A stretch of 64,000 nt of DNA from Zoogloea sp. 1C4 (GCF_009469605.1 NZ_SSXU01000007.1:186001-250000), one strand, 5' to 3'; numbered from the stretch's first letter, positions 46,903-56,377 are shown. Notes: a model not told the origin generated them from the letters alone. Numbers and translations are program-made.

Positions 46903-48063
46903 ATGAAACTCGCCACCCAACCCCTCTGGCTCGTCGGCTTCCGGCCGTTCTTCCTCCTCGCCTGCCTGGCCGGCCTGGCCCTGCCGGTGCTGTGGGCGCT
47001 CGTCTTCACCGGTCATCTGGCGCTGCCGGCGGCGCCTGTCGCGCCGGTTCAATGGCACGCCCACGAGATGTTCTTCGGCTTTGGCTGGGCGGTGATGGGC
47101 GGCTTCCTGCTCACCGCCACCAAGAACTGGGTGCAGGTGCGCGGCTACCACGGCGCGCCGCTCGTGGTGCTGGTGGCGGCGTGGTGCTTCGAGCGGGTCG
47201 GCATGGCTTTTGGCGGCGGCTGGCCGGCATGGCTGTTCTGGCTGTCGAACCTGGCCTTCCTCGGCACCATTGTCGGCATGCTGCTCGCCACGCTGCTACG
47301 CCATCGCCAGCAGGACAGCTTCCGCGACAATTATTTCTTCCTCCTCATCCTGCCCACCTTCCTCGCGGCCAAGCTGCTGGTGCTGGATGAGGCGCACTTC
47401 CAGGCCGGTGCGACGATGGCGGTGGGGCTGTTCCGGGTGGCTTTTCTGGTGATGCTGGAGCGCACGCTCACCCAGTTCATGAAGGGCGTGTTCCAGGTGG
47501 AGATCCTGCGGAGCCCGCGCCTCGACGGGGCGATCAAGTTCTCGGCGCTGGCGCTGGTCTTCCAGCCCTGGCTGCCTGTCTCGCTGGCGGGCGGGCTGCT
47601 CGCGATCTGCGCAAGCCTGCTGCTCGCGCGCTTCACCCGCTGGAAGCCGGGCCTGGCGATGACCCGCATCGACCTGGCGGTGATGTACCTCGGCTACCTG
47701 GCCATTACCCTCCAGCTGCTGGTCGAACTGGCCGGGCTCCTCGGCGCCCACGGCTGGACCGGCAGCGTGTCGATCCACCTGTTCACCTTCGGGGTGATGG
47801 GGCTGATCATCCCGCCGATGCTGGTGCGCATCTCCAAGGGCCACACCGGCCGCAAGGTGGCCTTCGATGCCGGCGACAAGCTGCTGATCTGGATCATGCT
47901 GACGGGGCTGGTGGTGCGCGTGGTGCTGCCCCAGCTGGCGCCCGGCGCCTACATGGCGTGGGTGCATCTGGCGGCGACGTGCTGGTTCCTGTGCTTCGCG
48001 ATCCTCGGTGGGCGGATGCTGCCGCGGCTGCTGAGCCCGCGCATCGACGGGAAGGAGCATTGA
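46903..48063 (+). CDS. nnrS: NnrS family membrane protein
   Basis: A 386-residue polytopic (about twelve TM) heme- and copper-containing inner-membrane protein that protects against nitric oxide stress in denitrifiers. The N-terminal WLVGFRPFFLLACLAGLALP, the histidine-rich VQWHAHEMFFGFGWAVMGGFLLTATKNW and SIHLFTFGVMGLIIPPMLVRISKGHTGR are family hallmarks. Preceded by a candidate FNR/Dnr site. Stands alone, followed by a patatin gene with its own ribosome binding site. Confidence 0.94.
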   Translation: MKLATQPLWLVGFRPFFLLACLAGLALPVLWALVFTGHLALPAAPVAPVQWHAHEMFFGFGWAVMGGFLLTATKNWVQVRGYHGAPLVVLVAAWCFERVGMAFGGGWPAWLFWLSNLAFLGTIVGMLLATLLRHRQQDSFRDNYFFLLILPTFLAAKLLVLDEAHFQAGATMAVGLFRVAFLVMLERTLTQFMKGVFQVEILRSPRLDGAIKFSALALVFQPWLPVSLAGGLLAICASLLLARFTRWKPGLAMTRIDLAVMYLGYLAITLQLLVELAGLLGAHGWTGSVSIHLFTFGVMGLIIPPMLVRISKGHTGRKVAFDAGDKLLIWIMLTGLVVRVVLPQLAPGAYMAWVHLAATCWFLCFAILGGRMLPRLLSPRIDGKEH

Positions 48064-48137
48064 GTCGCGGGGCGCGATGGTCTAACTTGTCATAATCTGG
48101 TCCGCATTTGCGGTGGCGGGCAGACGAGGAGAGGATC

Positions 48138-50663
48138 ATGCGTTACCCCAATCTGGGCGGTTGGCTGGGCGCCGCCGCATTTGCGCTATCCCCCGTCGTC
48201 GCTGCGATGACGCCGCCGGGCGCCGAGGATCAGGCCTGTCGCCCGGTCGTGCCCCACGATGCGGATGCGGGCATCGCGATCACCCTGGCCGGCGGTGGCA
48301 CCAAGGCCTCGTCGTTTGCGATGGGGGTGCTGGCGGCGTCGGTCACCAGCCAGCTTGATCTGAGCCGCGATCCCACCCGCTTCGACGGCTCCCTGTTCTG
48401 GCAGTCCGATGCGGTGTCGTCGGTGTCGGGCGGAAGCTACGCGGCGTTCTACGCCTACTCGCGGCTGATCCGCAACCGGCCCGAGGCCGGTGCGCCGCAG
48501 CCCGCCGACAAGAATCTGCAGCGCTATTTTCGCGACTGCATTCCGGCCGGCCTGCAGTCGCGTTTCTCACCGGAGCTGATCACCGCCGAAGCCGCCCGCC
48601 GCGGCATGCCGGAACAGGACCTGTTCTGCCCGACGCCGGTCGGCGCGGGCAGCCGCACCGATCCCGAGGCCCTGGCGGCCGCCCGCGCCTACTGGAACGG
48701 GGAGGGGCTGCGGCGCGACACCGTGCACCAGCAGTTCGTCCGCTGCCACGCCGACATCCTCACCTGGCAGCGCTGCGAATTCGGCAACTCCGTCGGCGCC
48801 CGCATCCGCAGCAACACGACTTACGGTGCCCTAGCGGGCGTGTGGTTGTCGTCGTTACCGATGGCGTGGGTGGCCAATACCATTTTCGACTGGCCGATCA
48901 ACCTCTCGCCGCCGCGCATCGTCTATCGCGAAGGCATCGGCATCAGCTACGGCCTGGAACCGGTCGACGCCCGCGCCCTGGAGCGGGACATCAGCGAGGC
49001 TGCGCAGGTGGGGGCGGTCAGACACTTCGTGATCGACCAGGGCGCGGAGCGGGGCGAGACGAGCTTTGCCAACCACACGCCCCGCGACAGTGCCGAAGCC
49101 GGGCTGCTTGATCGTGGCGACGACGTCCGGATCCGCCCCGATCCGGCGCGGATGACTTTTGCCGGGCTCGCCAGCCTCTACGCCGACGGACGCCAGTCGC
49201 CACCGCGCTGGGTCATCAACGCCACCGCGGCGCCGAGCCGCTCGATCCTCGGTTGGTTCGGTCGCAATGACACCAACTTCGACCGTGACATCTTCCACAT
49301 GACCGCCGATCAGCAGTGCGCTGGCGGCGTGGGGGCGATCAACGTGGACGCTGCGCTGCCCGATCTCGAGAACCACGACCGCAGCTTTGAAAAAGGGCGT
49401 CGCAATGCTTCGTTGCTCACTGCGGTCAATGCCTCGGCCGCGTTTTTCGATGCCAACCAGCGGGTGTATGGCCGGTCGTTCGTGCGCTTCAGCGCGGCGC
49501 TGGCGCAGCACGTCCTCAACCTCAACTGGGGGCTCGACCTGCGCAACATCGACGAGGCCGGCGTGCCCAAGGCCAGCGACGCCCGCCGGGCCATTCACCT
49601 GGCCCTGCCGGCGCCGCTCTACCTGGGCGAATCCTATGCGGCTTACGTGACCGACCACGATCCGGTCTACGTGCGCCTGGTGGATGGTGGCTCGTCCGAC
49701 AACCTGGGCGCCTACGCCCCCATCGTCGAGGGCGTGAAGGACGTGATCGTCTCCGATCACGCCGAGGACAAAGGCGGTTCGATGGGCGACCTGTGCCTGC
49801 TGCGCAACGAGCTGCTGATCCGCAAAGGCCTGCACCTGCACGTGCCGGGCCTCGCCGGCTGGCCGCGCGGCTGCTACGACGATCTGGTGCTGCGCCGCTC
49901 CAGCCGCCGCATGGCCGGCACCACCCAGGCCGCCAGAGATGCCCAGGCCGCGCTGGAGGGGGTGGGCGACGCGATGGACGCCCACGGGGAGCCGCGGGTC
50001 CGTTCATACCCGATCTGGGGCTGGCCTTATCCCTTCCTGGCCGGCTGCGTGAGTCACGACGCGAGCCCCGACAGCTGTCTGACCGCGCCCCGGACCCGCC
50101 TGTGGATCATCAAGCCGGCCTTCGATTACCCCGACTGGCGGCGGCGCCAGACCGCGGAGCGCAGCGCCGACGACCGGGTGCTGACGCGATGCGGCGAGGA
50201 CGACACGCTGCCCTGTGAGTCGTCCGCCTTTCTGGCGCGCCTGCTCGCCGGCAAGGGGGCCATCGACGACAACCTCCTCACGCCGATCTTCCCGCAGGAC
50301 TCCACGGTGTCGATGACCATCAACTCCTACGCCGATCTGGTGGGCGCCTACCGGGAGCTGGGCCGCCACTACACCGCGATCGCCACCGGCGAGCTGGACA
50401 AGGTGCGCGCCGAAGGGGCGGGCAGCCCGCGCTTCGCCGCGCTGTTGTGCCATCAGGCGGCCCACCCGATCCCGGCCGCGATGGCCGACAAGACCCTGGG
50501 CCTGTCGCTGCCCGACTACGAGTTCGCCCTTGAAAAATGGACCCGCGCCGAGCGGGACGCAGCCCGTTACCGCCGCGATCTGCCGTTCGCCGGCTGTTCG
50601 ACCCTCGGCCTGCCGCTCTTTGCGCCGCTCACGGTGGGCGATCGGGTGCCCAAGGCTTTTTGA
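48138..50663 (+). CDS. Large patatin-like phospholipase with long insertions
   Basis: An 841-residue protein with an N-terminal signal peptide (GGWLGAAAFALSPVVAA). The glycine loop LAGGGTKASSFAMGVL is near residue 53. The nucleophile is Ser97 in SVSGG, where the first glycine of GxSxG is Ser. The catalytic aspartate is Asp516 in RLVDGGSSDNLGAY. The two are over 400 residues apart, much more than in ordinary patatins, with a hydrophobic segment (WLSSLPMAWVANTIF) near residue 240. The C-terminal 300 residues have no assigned domain. GAGGAGAGG lies before the ATG. Probably periplasmic or outer-membrane attached. Confidence 0.85.
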   Translation: MRYPNLGGWLGAAAFALSPVVAAMTPPGAEDQACRPVVPHDADAGIAITLAGGGTKASSFAMGVLAASVTSQLDLSRDPTRFDGSLFWQSDAVSSVSGGSYAAFYAYSRLIRNRPEAGAPQPADKNLQRYFRDCIPAGLQSRFSPELITAEAARRGMPEQDLFCPTPVGAGSRTDPEALAAARAYWNGEGLRRDTVHQQFVRCHADILTWQRCEFGNSVGARIRSNTTYGALAGVWLSSLPMAWVANTIFDWPINLSPPRIVYREGIGISYGLEPVDARALERDISEAAQVGAVRHFVIDQGAERGETSFANHTPRDSAEAGLLDRGDDVRIRPDPARMTFAGLASLYADGRQSPPRWVINATAAPSRSILGWFGRNDTNFDRDIFHMTADQQCAGGVGAINVDAALPDLENHDRSFEKGRRNASLLTAVNASAAFFDANQRVYGRSFVRFSAALAQHVLNLNWGLDLRNIDEAGVPKASDARRAIHLALPAPLYLGESYAAYVTDHDPVYVRLVDGGSSDNLGAYAPIVEGVKDVIVSDHAEDKGGSMGDLCLLRNELLIRKGLHLHVPGLAGWPRGCYDDLVLRRSSRRMAGTTQAARDAQAALEGVGDAMDAHGEPRVRSYPIWGWPYPFLAGCVSHDASPDSCLTAPRTRLWIIKPAFDYPDWRRRQTAERSADDRVLTRCGEDDTLPCESSAFLARLLAGKGAIDDNLLTPIFPQDSTVSMTINSYADLVGAYRELGRHYTAIATGELDKVRAEGAGSPRFAALLCHQAAHPIPAAMADKTLGLSLPDYEFALEKWTRAERDAARYRRDLPFAGCSTLGLPLFAPLTVGDRVPKAF

Positions 50664-50765
50664 GTCGGCCTGTCATCGGTCAAGGCGAGCCCCGGCGGGT
50701 GACGCTAGCCTGAATCGCCGCGCTGGTTTCCGGCCGGCGATTCCCGTTTTGAGTGGAGCGTCGCA

Positions 50766-51377
50766 ATGCCTTACCCGCCGTTTTTCGATCTCGTACCCCG
50801 TCTGCGCCTGCGCGACCCCCTGGCCGACTTTCTCGGCGCCTTCGACGGCGGTTTCGTCGAATACGGCTACCTGGACGCCGTCAAACTGGCCGGGCATTCG
50901 TGCCCGACGGTGGCGAGCGCCTACTGGCTGACCCGCCAGGCGCTGATGGCCCTGTACGGCGACGCCGTGCCCGAACGTGGCGCCGTGAAGGTCAGCTTCC
51001 GGGAAGGGCGCAGCGAAGGCGTCACCGGCGTGATCGCCAATGTGGTGACGATGCTCACCGGCAGCACCACCGACAGCGGCTTCAAGGGCCTCGCCGGGCG
51101 CTTCGACCGCCGCAACCTGATGGCCTTTGATGTCAGCCAGCCCCTCGGCCTGCGCTTCACCCGGGTCGATACCGGCCGCACGGTGGATGCCGAGGCCCAC
51201 CTGCGTCAGGTGCCAGCCGACCCCCGGATGGCGCCGCTGATGCAGCGCTGCCTGTCGGGCGTGGCCAGCCCGGATGAGGCGCAGGACTTCCGCGGCCTGT
51301 GGCAGGCCCGGGTGCGCAGCGTGCTGCTGGATCACGGCGACGATCCGGCGGTGTTCGTGATCCGCCCGGCCGAGTGA
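50766..51377 (+). CDS. FmdE-like domain protein
   Basis: A 203-residue protein with the motif AGHSCPTVASAYWL (His44, Cys46) close to the GH-CP signature of the FmdE family, which was named after a subunit of molybdenum formylmethanofuran dehydrogenase but occurs widely without it. The rest (EGVTGVIANVVTMLTG, GLAGRFDRRNLMAF) fits the same fold. The role is unknown; a metal or cluster bound through His/Cys is likely. It is followed after 13 bases by a second small gene, so the two form an operon. Confidence 0.65.
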   Translation: MPYPPFFDLVPRLRLRDPLADFLGAFDGGFVEYGYLDAVKLAGHSCPTVASAYWLTRQALMALYGDAVPERGAVKVSFREGRSEGVTGVIANVVTMLTGSTTDSGFKGLAGRFDRRNLMAFDVSQPLGLRFTRVDTGRTVDAEAHLRQVPADPRMAPLMQRCLSGVASPDEAQDFRGLWQARVRSVLLDHGDDPAVFVIRPAE

Positions 51378-51390
51378 CAAGGAGCCCGCG

Positions 51391-51921
51391 ATGAGTGACC
51401 GCCCCCGCCGCCCCGACGAGCCCGAAACCCCGGCCCAATCCTCGCCGCCGTGTTACGCGGCGGAGTTTCCCGGCTACTTCGGCGAGACCGCCGAGGGGCC
51501 CGATCCCGAAACCATCGAACGCCTCAACGCGCTGCTCGAAGCGGAGCGTGCCGGCGCCCGGGTGCTGGCCATCCTGCGCGACGGGCTCGACAGCCGCAGC
51601 CCCGTCCGTGGGGTGCTGGAGCGCCTGCAGAAGGACGAGGGCGCCAACGCGGTGGCGCTCTACAAGACCATCCAGCGCCTGGGCGGCGTGGCGTCCCATG
51701 ACACCGGCGCCTTCGTCCAGAAGACGCTGGCCATCGACGGGCTCGCGGCGCGGCTGCAGTTTGTGAACAAGGGCCAGGCCTGGGTGGTGCGCAAGATCGA
51801 GGAGGTGCTGCCGATGGTGCCGGACGATCTGGCGCGGTCGATGCTCGACGAGATGCGCCGCTCGCATATCGACAACATCGCCGCCTGCGGGGCGCTGCTG
51901 CTGGAAGGCCTGGCCGACTAA
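51391..51921 (+). CDS. Conserved helical protein, DUF6306/ferritin-like
   Basis: A 176-residue protein, all-helical after a polar N-terminus. The first helix has LNALLEAERAGARVLAILRDG, an arrangement (E..RAG) seen in ferritin-like DUF6306 proteins of nitrate-respiring bacteria; EMRRSHIDNIAACG near the end could provide further metal ligands. Function not known. It is co-transcribed with the FmdE-like gene; its last four bases overlap the end of the LysR gene on the other strand. Confidence 0.6.
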   Translation: MSDRPRRPDEPETPAQSSPPCYAAEFPGYFGETAEGPDPETIERLNALLEAERAGARVLAILRDGLDSRSPVRGVLERLQKDEGANAVALYKTIQRLGGVASHDTGAFVQKTLAIDGLAARLQFVNKGQAWVVRKIEEVLPMVPDDLARSMLDEMRRSHIDNIAACGALLLEGLAD

Positions 51922-52835
51922 GCTGGCTGACCGGGAACCAGCCCGACCACCTGCTCGCGCAGCCAGCTGACCGCCGGGTCCACGTGGTTGCGCGGATGCC
52001 ATGCCATGCGCAGGCCAAAGCCGCCGTCGTCGAAGGGCAGCTCGAACATGTCGAGCACGTTGGCAAAGCGGCTCATCAGCATCGACGGCAGGGTGCACAC
52101 GTAATCCGAGTAGCGCAGGATCTCGGGCACCAGCATGAACTTCTCCACCGACAACACCACGCTGCGCCTGCGGCCGAGCGCGGCGAGCGTCTCGTCCACA
52201 TAGCCCCGCATGCTGCCGCCGATCTCGGTGACCAGCACGTGCGAAAGCTGGCAGTAGGCGTCCAGATCCACCGGCCCGATGCCCCGCGGGTGGGCCTTGC
52301 GCTGGGCCATCACGAAGCGCCCGTGGAGCAGCGGGCGGGTCTTCATCGACGGCGGCAGCAGGCGGTCGGACGCCAGCAGCAGATCCACCTCGCCGCGCTC
52401 CATCTGGGGCGCGATCAGCCCCACGTCGGGGTTGCGGAAGGTGAGCTTCAGCCCGGGCCCGGCCAGCGCCGAGATGCGTTCGATCAGCGGCAGGCCCAGC
52501 ACCACCATCGCCGTGTCGTTGGCGGCGATCTGGAAGGTGCGCTCGTCCTTTTTCGGATCGAAGCTGGGCTGGTGGCTCACCACCGATTCCAGATCCTTCA
52601 GCGCCGAATGCAGCGCCGGGCCCAGGGCCAGCGCCCGCGCGGTGGGCGTCATGCCGCGGCCGGTCTCGGCGGGCAGCAGCAGCGGATCGCCGAACAGCTG
52701 GCGCAGCCGCGCCAGATGCGCCGACAGGGACGGCTGGCTCATGTGCAGGCGGCGAGCGGCGCGGGTCACGTTGCACTCGGCGAGGAGCGCGTCGAGGGAC
52801 ACGAGGAGGTTCAGGTCGATCTGGCGCAGGTCCAT
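51918..52835 (-). CDS. LysR-family transcriptional regulator
   Basis: A 305-residue LTTR. The winged helix-turn-helix is at residues 1-62 (LVSLDALLAECNVTRAARRLHMSQPSLSAHLARLRQLFGDPLL), and the effector domain covers about 90-295. The N-terminal DLRQIDLNLLVSLDALL is typical of the NodD/PcpR-like branch that answers aromatic or small-acid inducers. Divergent from a small gene and an aldehyde dehydrogenase gene, its probable targets, across a 129-base gap with a T-N11-A motif. Confidence 0.93.
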   Translation of the reverse strand: MDLRQIDLNLLVSLDALLAECNVTRAARRLHMSQPSLSAHLARLRQLFGDPLLLPAETGRGMTPTARALALGPALHSALKDLESVVSHQPSFDPKKDERTFQIAANDTAMVVLGLPLIERISALAGPGLKLTFRNPDVGLIAPQMERGEVDLLLASDRLLPPSMKTRPLLHGRFVMAQRKAHPRGIGPVDLDAYCQLSHVLVTEIGGSMRGYVDETLAALGRRRSVVLSVEKFMLVPEILRYSDYVCTLPSMLMSRFANVLDMFELPFDDGGFGLRMAWHPRNHVDPAVSWLREQVVGLVPGQPA

Positions 52836-52876
52836 CGGGTTGTCGGCTCGGAGGTATCGGCTACGGTTATGGGTCG

Positions 52877-52893
52877 AATATCAACAATCGATT
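52877..52893. promoter_or_regulatory. Candidate LysR-type operator
   Basis: AAT-ATCAACAATCG-ATT has the T-N11-A layout with dyad ends, 42 bases before the regulator ATG in the divergent intergenic region. Confidence 0.45.
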
Positions 52894-52964
52894 TCAAATA
52901 TATGTCCCCGGCCCCTACACTGCAACTCATCCGCTGCCCCGGGCAGCATCGAAAGGAGTGCCAG

Positions 52965-53231
52965 ATGGACATCGTCGAAACCCTGCGGGCGATCCCCGCG
53001 AACCGTGACCTGCACGACCAGGCAGCCCACGAGATCGAACGCCTGCGCGCCGAAAACGAGATCCTGCGCACGGCGATGGCCTGCGCCGACATCGCCATGG
53101 CCGGCGCGCCGATCTGGCATGCCCGCCACCGGGAACTGGCCGAGATCATCGCCAGTCTGCAGCAGGCACTAGCCGAGGCCGCGAAGGCCGAAGCCCGCTA
53201 CATCGAAACCCACCCGCGCCTGGCGGCCTGA
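52965..53231 (+). CDS. Small helical protein of unknown function
   Basis: An 88-residue protein with AAAGGAG before its ATG. Residues 18-40 ([21 protein letters not shown]) have heptad spacing and likely form a coiled coil; a second helix is at 55-80. It does not match a family I know. It lies between the LysR gene and the aldehyde dehydrogenase gene, 28 bases before the latter, and is presumably co-transcribed with it. Confidence 0.65.
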   Translation: MDIVETLRAIPANRDLHDQAAHEIERLRAENEILRTAMACADIAMAGAPIWHARHRELAEIIASLQQALAEAAKAEARYIETHPRLAA

Positions 53232-53259
53232 CCCGCCGCGCTTACGACGAGGAACCTCC

Positions 53260-54696
53260 ATGCGCTACCCCGACACCCGCCTGCTGATCGACGGCCAGTG
53301 GCAGGACGCCGCCGACGGCCGCACGCTGCCCGTGGCAAACCCCGCCACCGGCGCCGAGATAGGCCGCGTCGCCCACGCCGGCATCGCTGACCTGGACCGC
53401 GCCCTCGCCGCCGCCCAGAAGGGCTTCGAACTGTGGCGCGACGTGCCCGCCAACGAACGCCAGAAGACCATGCGCCGCGCCGCCGTGCTGCTGCGCGAGC
53501 GGGCCGACGCCATCGCCACGATCCTCACCCTGGAGAACGGCAAGCCGCTGGCCGAGGCGAAGATCGAGACCCTCGCCGCCGCCGACATCATCGAGTGGTT
53601 CGCCGACGAGGGGATGCGCGTGTACGGCCGCGTGGTGCCTGCCCGCAACCTGGCGGTGCGCCAGCTGGTGCTGAAGGACCCGGTCGGCCCGGTGGCGGCC
53701 TTCACGCCGTGGAACTTCCCGATCAACCAGGCGGTGCGCAAGGTGTCGGCGGCGCTCGCCACCGGCTGCTCGATCATCGTCAAGGCCGCCGAGGAAACCC
53801 CGGCCGCGCCGGCCGAGCTGATCCGCGCTTTCGTGGATGCGGGCGTGCCGGCGGGTGTCATCGGGTTGGTCTATGGCAACCCCGCCGAGATATCGGGCTA
53901 CCTGATACCTCATCCGGTGATCCGCAAGATCAGCTTCACCGGCTCGACCGTGGTCGGCAAGCAGCTGGCGGCGCTCGCCGGCCAGCACATGAAGCGGGTG
54001 ACGATGGAACTGGGCGGCCACGCGCCGGTGATCGTCGCCGACGACGCCGACCTCGATCTGGCGGTCACCGTCGCTGGCGGCGCCAAGTTCCGCAACGCTG
54101 GCCAGGTGTGCATCTCGCCGACGCGCTTCCTGGTGCACGAGAGCGTGCGCGCCGAATTCACCACCCGGCTGGCCGCCCACGCGGCGTCGCTCAAGGTGGG
54201 CGACGGCCTCACCGAAGGCACCCAGATGGGGCCGCTGGCCAACCCACGCCGGGTGGCGGCGATGGCCGACTTCATCGGCGACGCGGTGGCCCGGGGCGTC
54301 ACCGTCGCTGCGGGCGGCGCGCGGATCGGCGAGACCGGCAACTTCTTCGCCCCGACCGTGCTGGCCGACGTGCCGCTGGACGCCAAGGTCTTCAACGATG
54401 AGCCTTTCGGCCCGGTGGCGGCGGTGCGCGGCTTCAACACCCTCGACGAAGCCATCCTGGAGGCCAACCGGCTGCCCTACGGCCTCGCCGGTTACGCCTT
54501 CACCACGTCTCTCAAGCATGCGCACCAGCTCGCCCGGCGGGTCGAGGTGGGCATGTTGTGGATCAACCAGCCGGCGGCCCCGTGGGTCGAGATGCCTTTT
54601 GGCGGCCTGAAGGATTCAGGCTATGGTTCTGAAGGCGGCAGTGAAGCCCTCGAGCCCTATCTCAACACCCGCGCGGTGTCGATTCTCAACGCCTGA
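53260..54696 (+). CDS. NAD(P)-dependent aldehyde dehydrogenase (succinate-semialdehyde dehydrogenase type)
   Basis: A 478-residue ALDH. It has the cofactor segment [23 protein letters not shown], the [11 protein letters not shown] turn, the general-base Glu in MELGGHAP, and the nucleophile Cys in [24 protein letters not shown] is replaced by [11 protein letters not shown]. Similar proteins oxidise succinate semialdehyde, but related semialdehydes are possible. The start has GAGGAA upstream. LysR regulation is likely from the divergent arrangement. Confidence 0.93.
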   Translation: MRYPDTRLLIDGQWQDAADGRTLPVANPATGAEIGRVAHAGIADLDRALAAAQKGFELWRDVPANERQKTMRRAAVLLRERADAIATILTLENGKPLAEAKIETLAAADIIEWFADEGMRVYGRVVPARNLAVRQLVLKDPVGPVAAFTPWNFPINQAVRKVSAALATGCSIIVKAAEETPAAPAELIRAFVDAGVPAGVIGLVYGNPAEISGYLIPHPVIRKISFTGSTVVGKQLAALAGQHMKRVTMELGGHAPVIVADDADLDLAVTVAGGAKFRNAGQVCISPTRFLVHESVRAEFTTRLAAHAASLKVGDGLTEGTQMGPLANPRRVAAMADFIGDAVARGVTVAAGGARIGETGNFFAPTVLADVPLDAKVFNDEPFGPVAAVRGFNTLDEAILEANRLPYGLAGYAFTTSLKHAHQLARRVEVGMLWINQPAAPWVEMPFGGLKDSGYGSEGGSEALEPYLNTRAVSILNA

Positions 54697-54709
54697 CCCA
54701 GAGACAGCC

Positions 54710-55288
54710 ATGGACGCCAGAACCCCCGCCGCCGCCCAGCCCGGCCACGTCACCCGCATCGCCCGCCGCCGCGCCCAGCCGGGCAAGGAGCGCGAGTACG
54801 AGACCATCGTCCGCGAGATGTTCCAGTACATGCAGAAGACCCCGGGCTTCCTGGGCGCCGAGATGATCCCGCCCCACACGCCCGGCGAGGAGTATCAGGT
54901 GGTGGTTCATTTTGCCTCCGAGGCCGCCCTGGCCGGCTGGGACGCCTGCCCGGGCCGGGCCGAGATGCACCGGCGCCTGCGCGAGGTGGCCGACGCAGAG
55001 CCGGACTACCGTAGCCTGTCGGGCCTCGAGGCGTGGTTCGCCCCGGCGGTGGTGCCGGCCTCGATGCATCCGCCCCGGGCGCGCATGGCGCTGGTCACGT
55101 GGATGGGCATCTTCCCGACGGTGTCGCTGGTGCTGTGGCTGATCGAGCCGCTGGTGCGCCCGTATCTGCCCTTCCTGCCCAAGGTTGCGCTGCTCACCGG
55201 GCTGATCGTGGCGACCATGACCTGGGTGGTGATGCCGCGCCTCACCAAGCTGATGCGGGGCTTTCTCAACCCGCATCTCAAGCAGTAG
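54710..55288 (+). CDS. Antibiotic-biosynthesis-monooxygenase (ABM) domain protein with two TM segments
   Basis: A 192-residue protein. Residues 10-110 are an ABM-like ferredoxin fold (TRIARRRAQPGKEREYETIVREMF, GFLGAEMIPP, YQVVVHFASEAALAGW), and 125-180 contains two hydrophobic segments (MALVTWMGIFPTVSLVLWLI and KVALLTGLIVATMTWVV). This domain plus TM pair is common in proteobacteria and has no proven function. It begins 13 bases after the aldehyde dehydrogenase gene and probably belongs to the same operon, which ends at the terminator beyond it. Confidence 0.85.
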   Translation: MDARTPAAAQPGHVTRIARRRAQPGKEREYETIVREMFQYMQKTPGFLGAEMIPPHTPGEEYQVVVHFASEAALAGWDACPGRAEMHRRLREVADAEPDYRSLSGLEAWFAPAVVPASMHPPRARMALVTWMGIFPTVSLVLWLIEPLVRPYLPFLPKVALLTGLIVATMTWVVMPRLTKLMRGFLNPHLKQ

Positions 55289-55312
55289 CCGAGCCGGCTT
55301 TCCGGCTTGCCG

Positions 55313-55347
55313 ACGGGCCATCCGCAGCGCTGCGGATGGCCCGTTTT
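55313..55347 (+). terminator. Intrinsic terminator
   Basis: GGGCCATCCGCAG-CG-CTGCGGATGGCCC is a 13-base perfect stem followed by GTTTT. It closes the aldehyde dehydrogenase operon. Confidence 0.92.
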
Positions 55348-55349
55348 CA

Positions 55350-55363
55350 TTGATGAAACGCAA
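55350..55363 (+). promoter_or_regulatory. Candidate FNR/Dnr/NnrR-type site
   Basis: TTGATGAAACGCAA keeps TTG-N8-CAA and the full left half-site TTGAT. It lies 105 bases before the norE-like ATG, directly after a terminator, where a promoter would be expected. Confidence 0.5.
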
Positions 55364-55467
55364 GGGAAAAATAAAAACTGATCCGCCCGGATCGGTGCAA
55401 AACTGTGCCGGTCGGGCCCGCTCGCAGCGGGATACAGTGGGGCCCGGAATCTTCTTGGGAGCAGTCG

Positions 55468-56064
55468 ATGGAACTCGCAGTAGCACCCCCGGCCGGGCGG
55501 TCGATGCTGGCGGGCTCGGTGCCGGGCAACCGGGGCATCTGGGTGGGCATCCTGTGCGAACTCACCGAGTTTGCGCTGATGTTCGTGGCCTGGGCGTGGT
55601 TCCGGTTCAACCATCCGGAGGATTTTCGCGCCGGCTCGGCGATGCTCCTCACCGGCGCCGGCATCGCCAACACGGTGGTGATGCTCACCAGCGGCTATTT
55701 TGCGGTGCGCGCGCTGCTGGCGATCCGCCGGGGCGAATCCCGCGCGGCCAGCAACTGGCTGATCGGCACGCTCGTGGGTGGCATCGGCTTCCTGCTCATC
55801 AAGGCGTGGGAGTTCCACTGGAACATCGAGCACGGCGTGGTGGGCACCGGCAACAGCTTCGTGGCGATGTACTACTACCTCACCTTCAACCATCTGGTGC
55901 ATGTGGTGTGGGGCTGCCTCGGGCTGATCTGGGCGATCCTGCGCTGCCGTTTCGGCGCCTACAGCCCCGATGACCACGAAGGCCTGGAGGCGGCGACGCT
56001 GTACTGGCACGCCACCGATCTGGCGTGGATCGTGATCTTTCCGCTGCTCTATGTGCTGAGGTGA
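55468..56064 (+). CDS. norE: NorE-like cytochrome c oxidase subunit III family protein
   Basis: A 198-residue inner-membrane protein with five hydrophobic segments and the family pattern of subunit III proteins: GNRGIWVGILCELTEFALMFVAW, EFHWNIEHG and NHLVHVVWG, ending in ATLYWHATDLAWIVIFPLLYVLR. The short length and missing N-terminal helices fit NorE, an accessory protein of nitric oxide reductase in denitrifiers, rather than a full oxidase subunit. No norCB genes are near. The ATG is 6 codons after a TTCTTGGGAG ribosome binding region. The next gene overlaps by TGATG. Confidence 0.85.
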   Translation: MELAVAPPAGRSMLAGSVPGNRGIWVGILCELTEFALMFVAWAWFRFNHPEDFRAGSAMLLTGAGIANTVVMLTSGYFAVRALLAIRRGESRAASNWLIGTLVGGIGFLLIKAWEFHWNIEHGVVGTGNSFVAMYYYLTFNHLVHVVWGCLGLIWAILRCRFGAYSPDDHEGLEAATLYWHATDLAWIVIFPLLYVLR

Positions 56065-56339
56065 TGGCGATGACGACACGTACGTCCCCCGAACGGCAGG
56101 CCACGTGGGTGTGGCTGGGCCTGGTGGCGCTGACCCTCGGCAGCGCCTGGCTGGGCGAGAGTGCGGCCTCGGCGATGGTGCTGGCCGCGGTGGTGGCCGG
56201 CATCGTGGCGGTGAAGGGCCTGCTGGTGATCCGTCACTACATGGGGCTCACCGAGGTCGGCTCGCGGCTGCGTCTGGTGATGCGGCTGTACTTCGTGGTG
56301 GTGCCGGCGTTGATCCTGCTTGCCGGCAGCCTCGCCTGA
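56064..56339 (+). CDS. NorF-like / cytochrome c oxidase subunit IV family protein
   Basis: A 91-residue membrane protein with three hydrophobic stretches (VWLGLVALTLGSAWL, AMVLAAVVAGIVAVKGLLVI, LYFVVVPALILLAG) and the VIRHYMGL motif of bacterial subunit IV-like proteins. Such small proteins follow norE in several denitrifiers, where they are called NorF. The start overlaps the norE stop by one base, so the two are translationally coupled. Confidence 0.78.
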   Translation: MAMTTRTSPERQATWVWLGLVALTLGSAWLGESAASAMVLAAVVAGIVAVKGLLVIRHYMGLTEVGSRLRLVMRLYFVVVPALILLAGSLA

Positions 56340-56377
56340 GCTGCGCGTCAGGCCTTGTTGCAGCATTACAAAAATAT

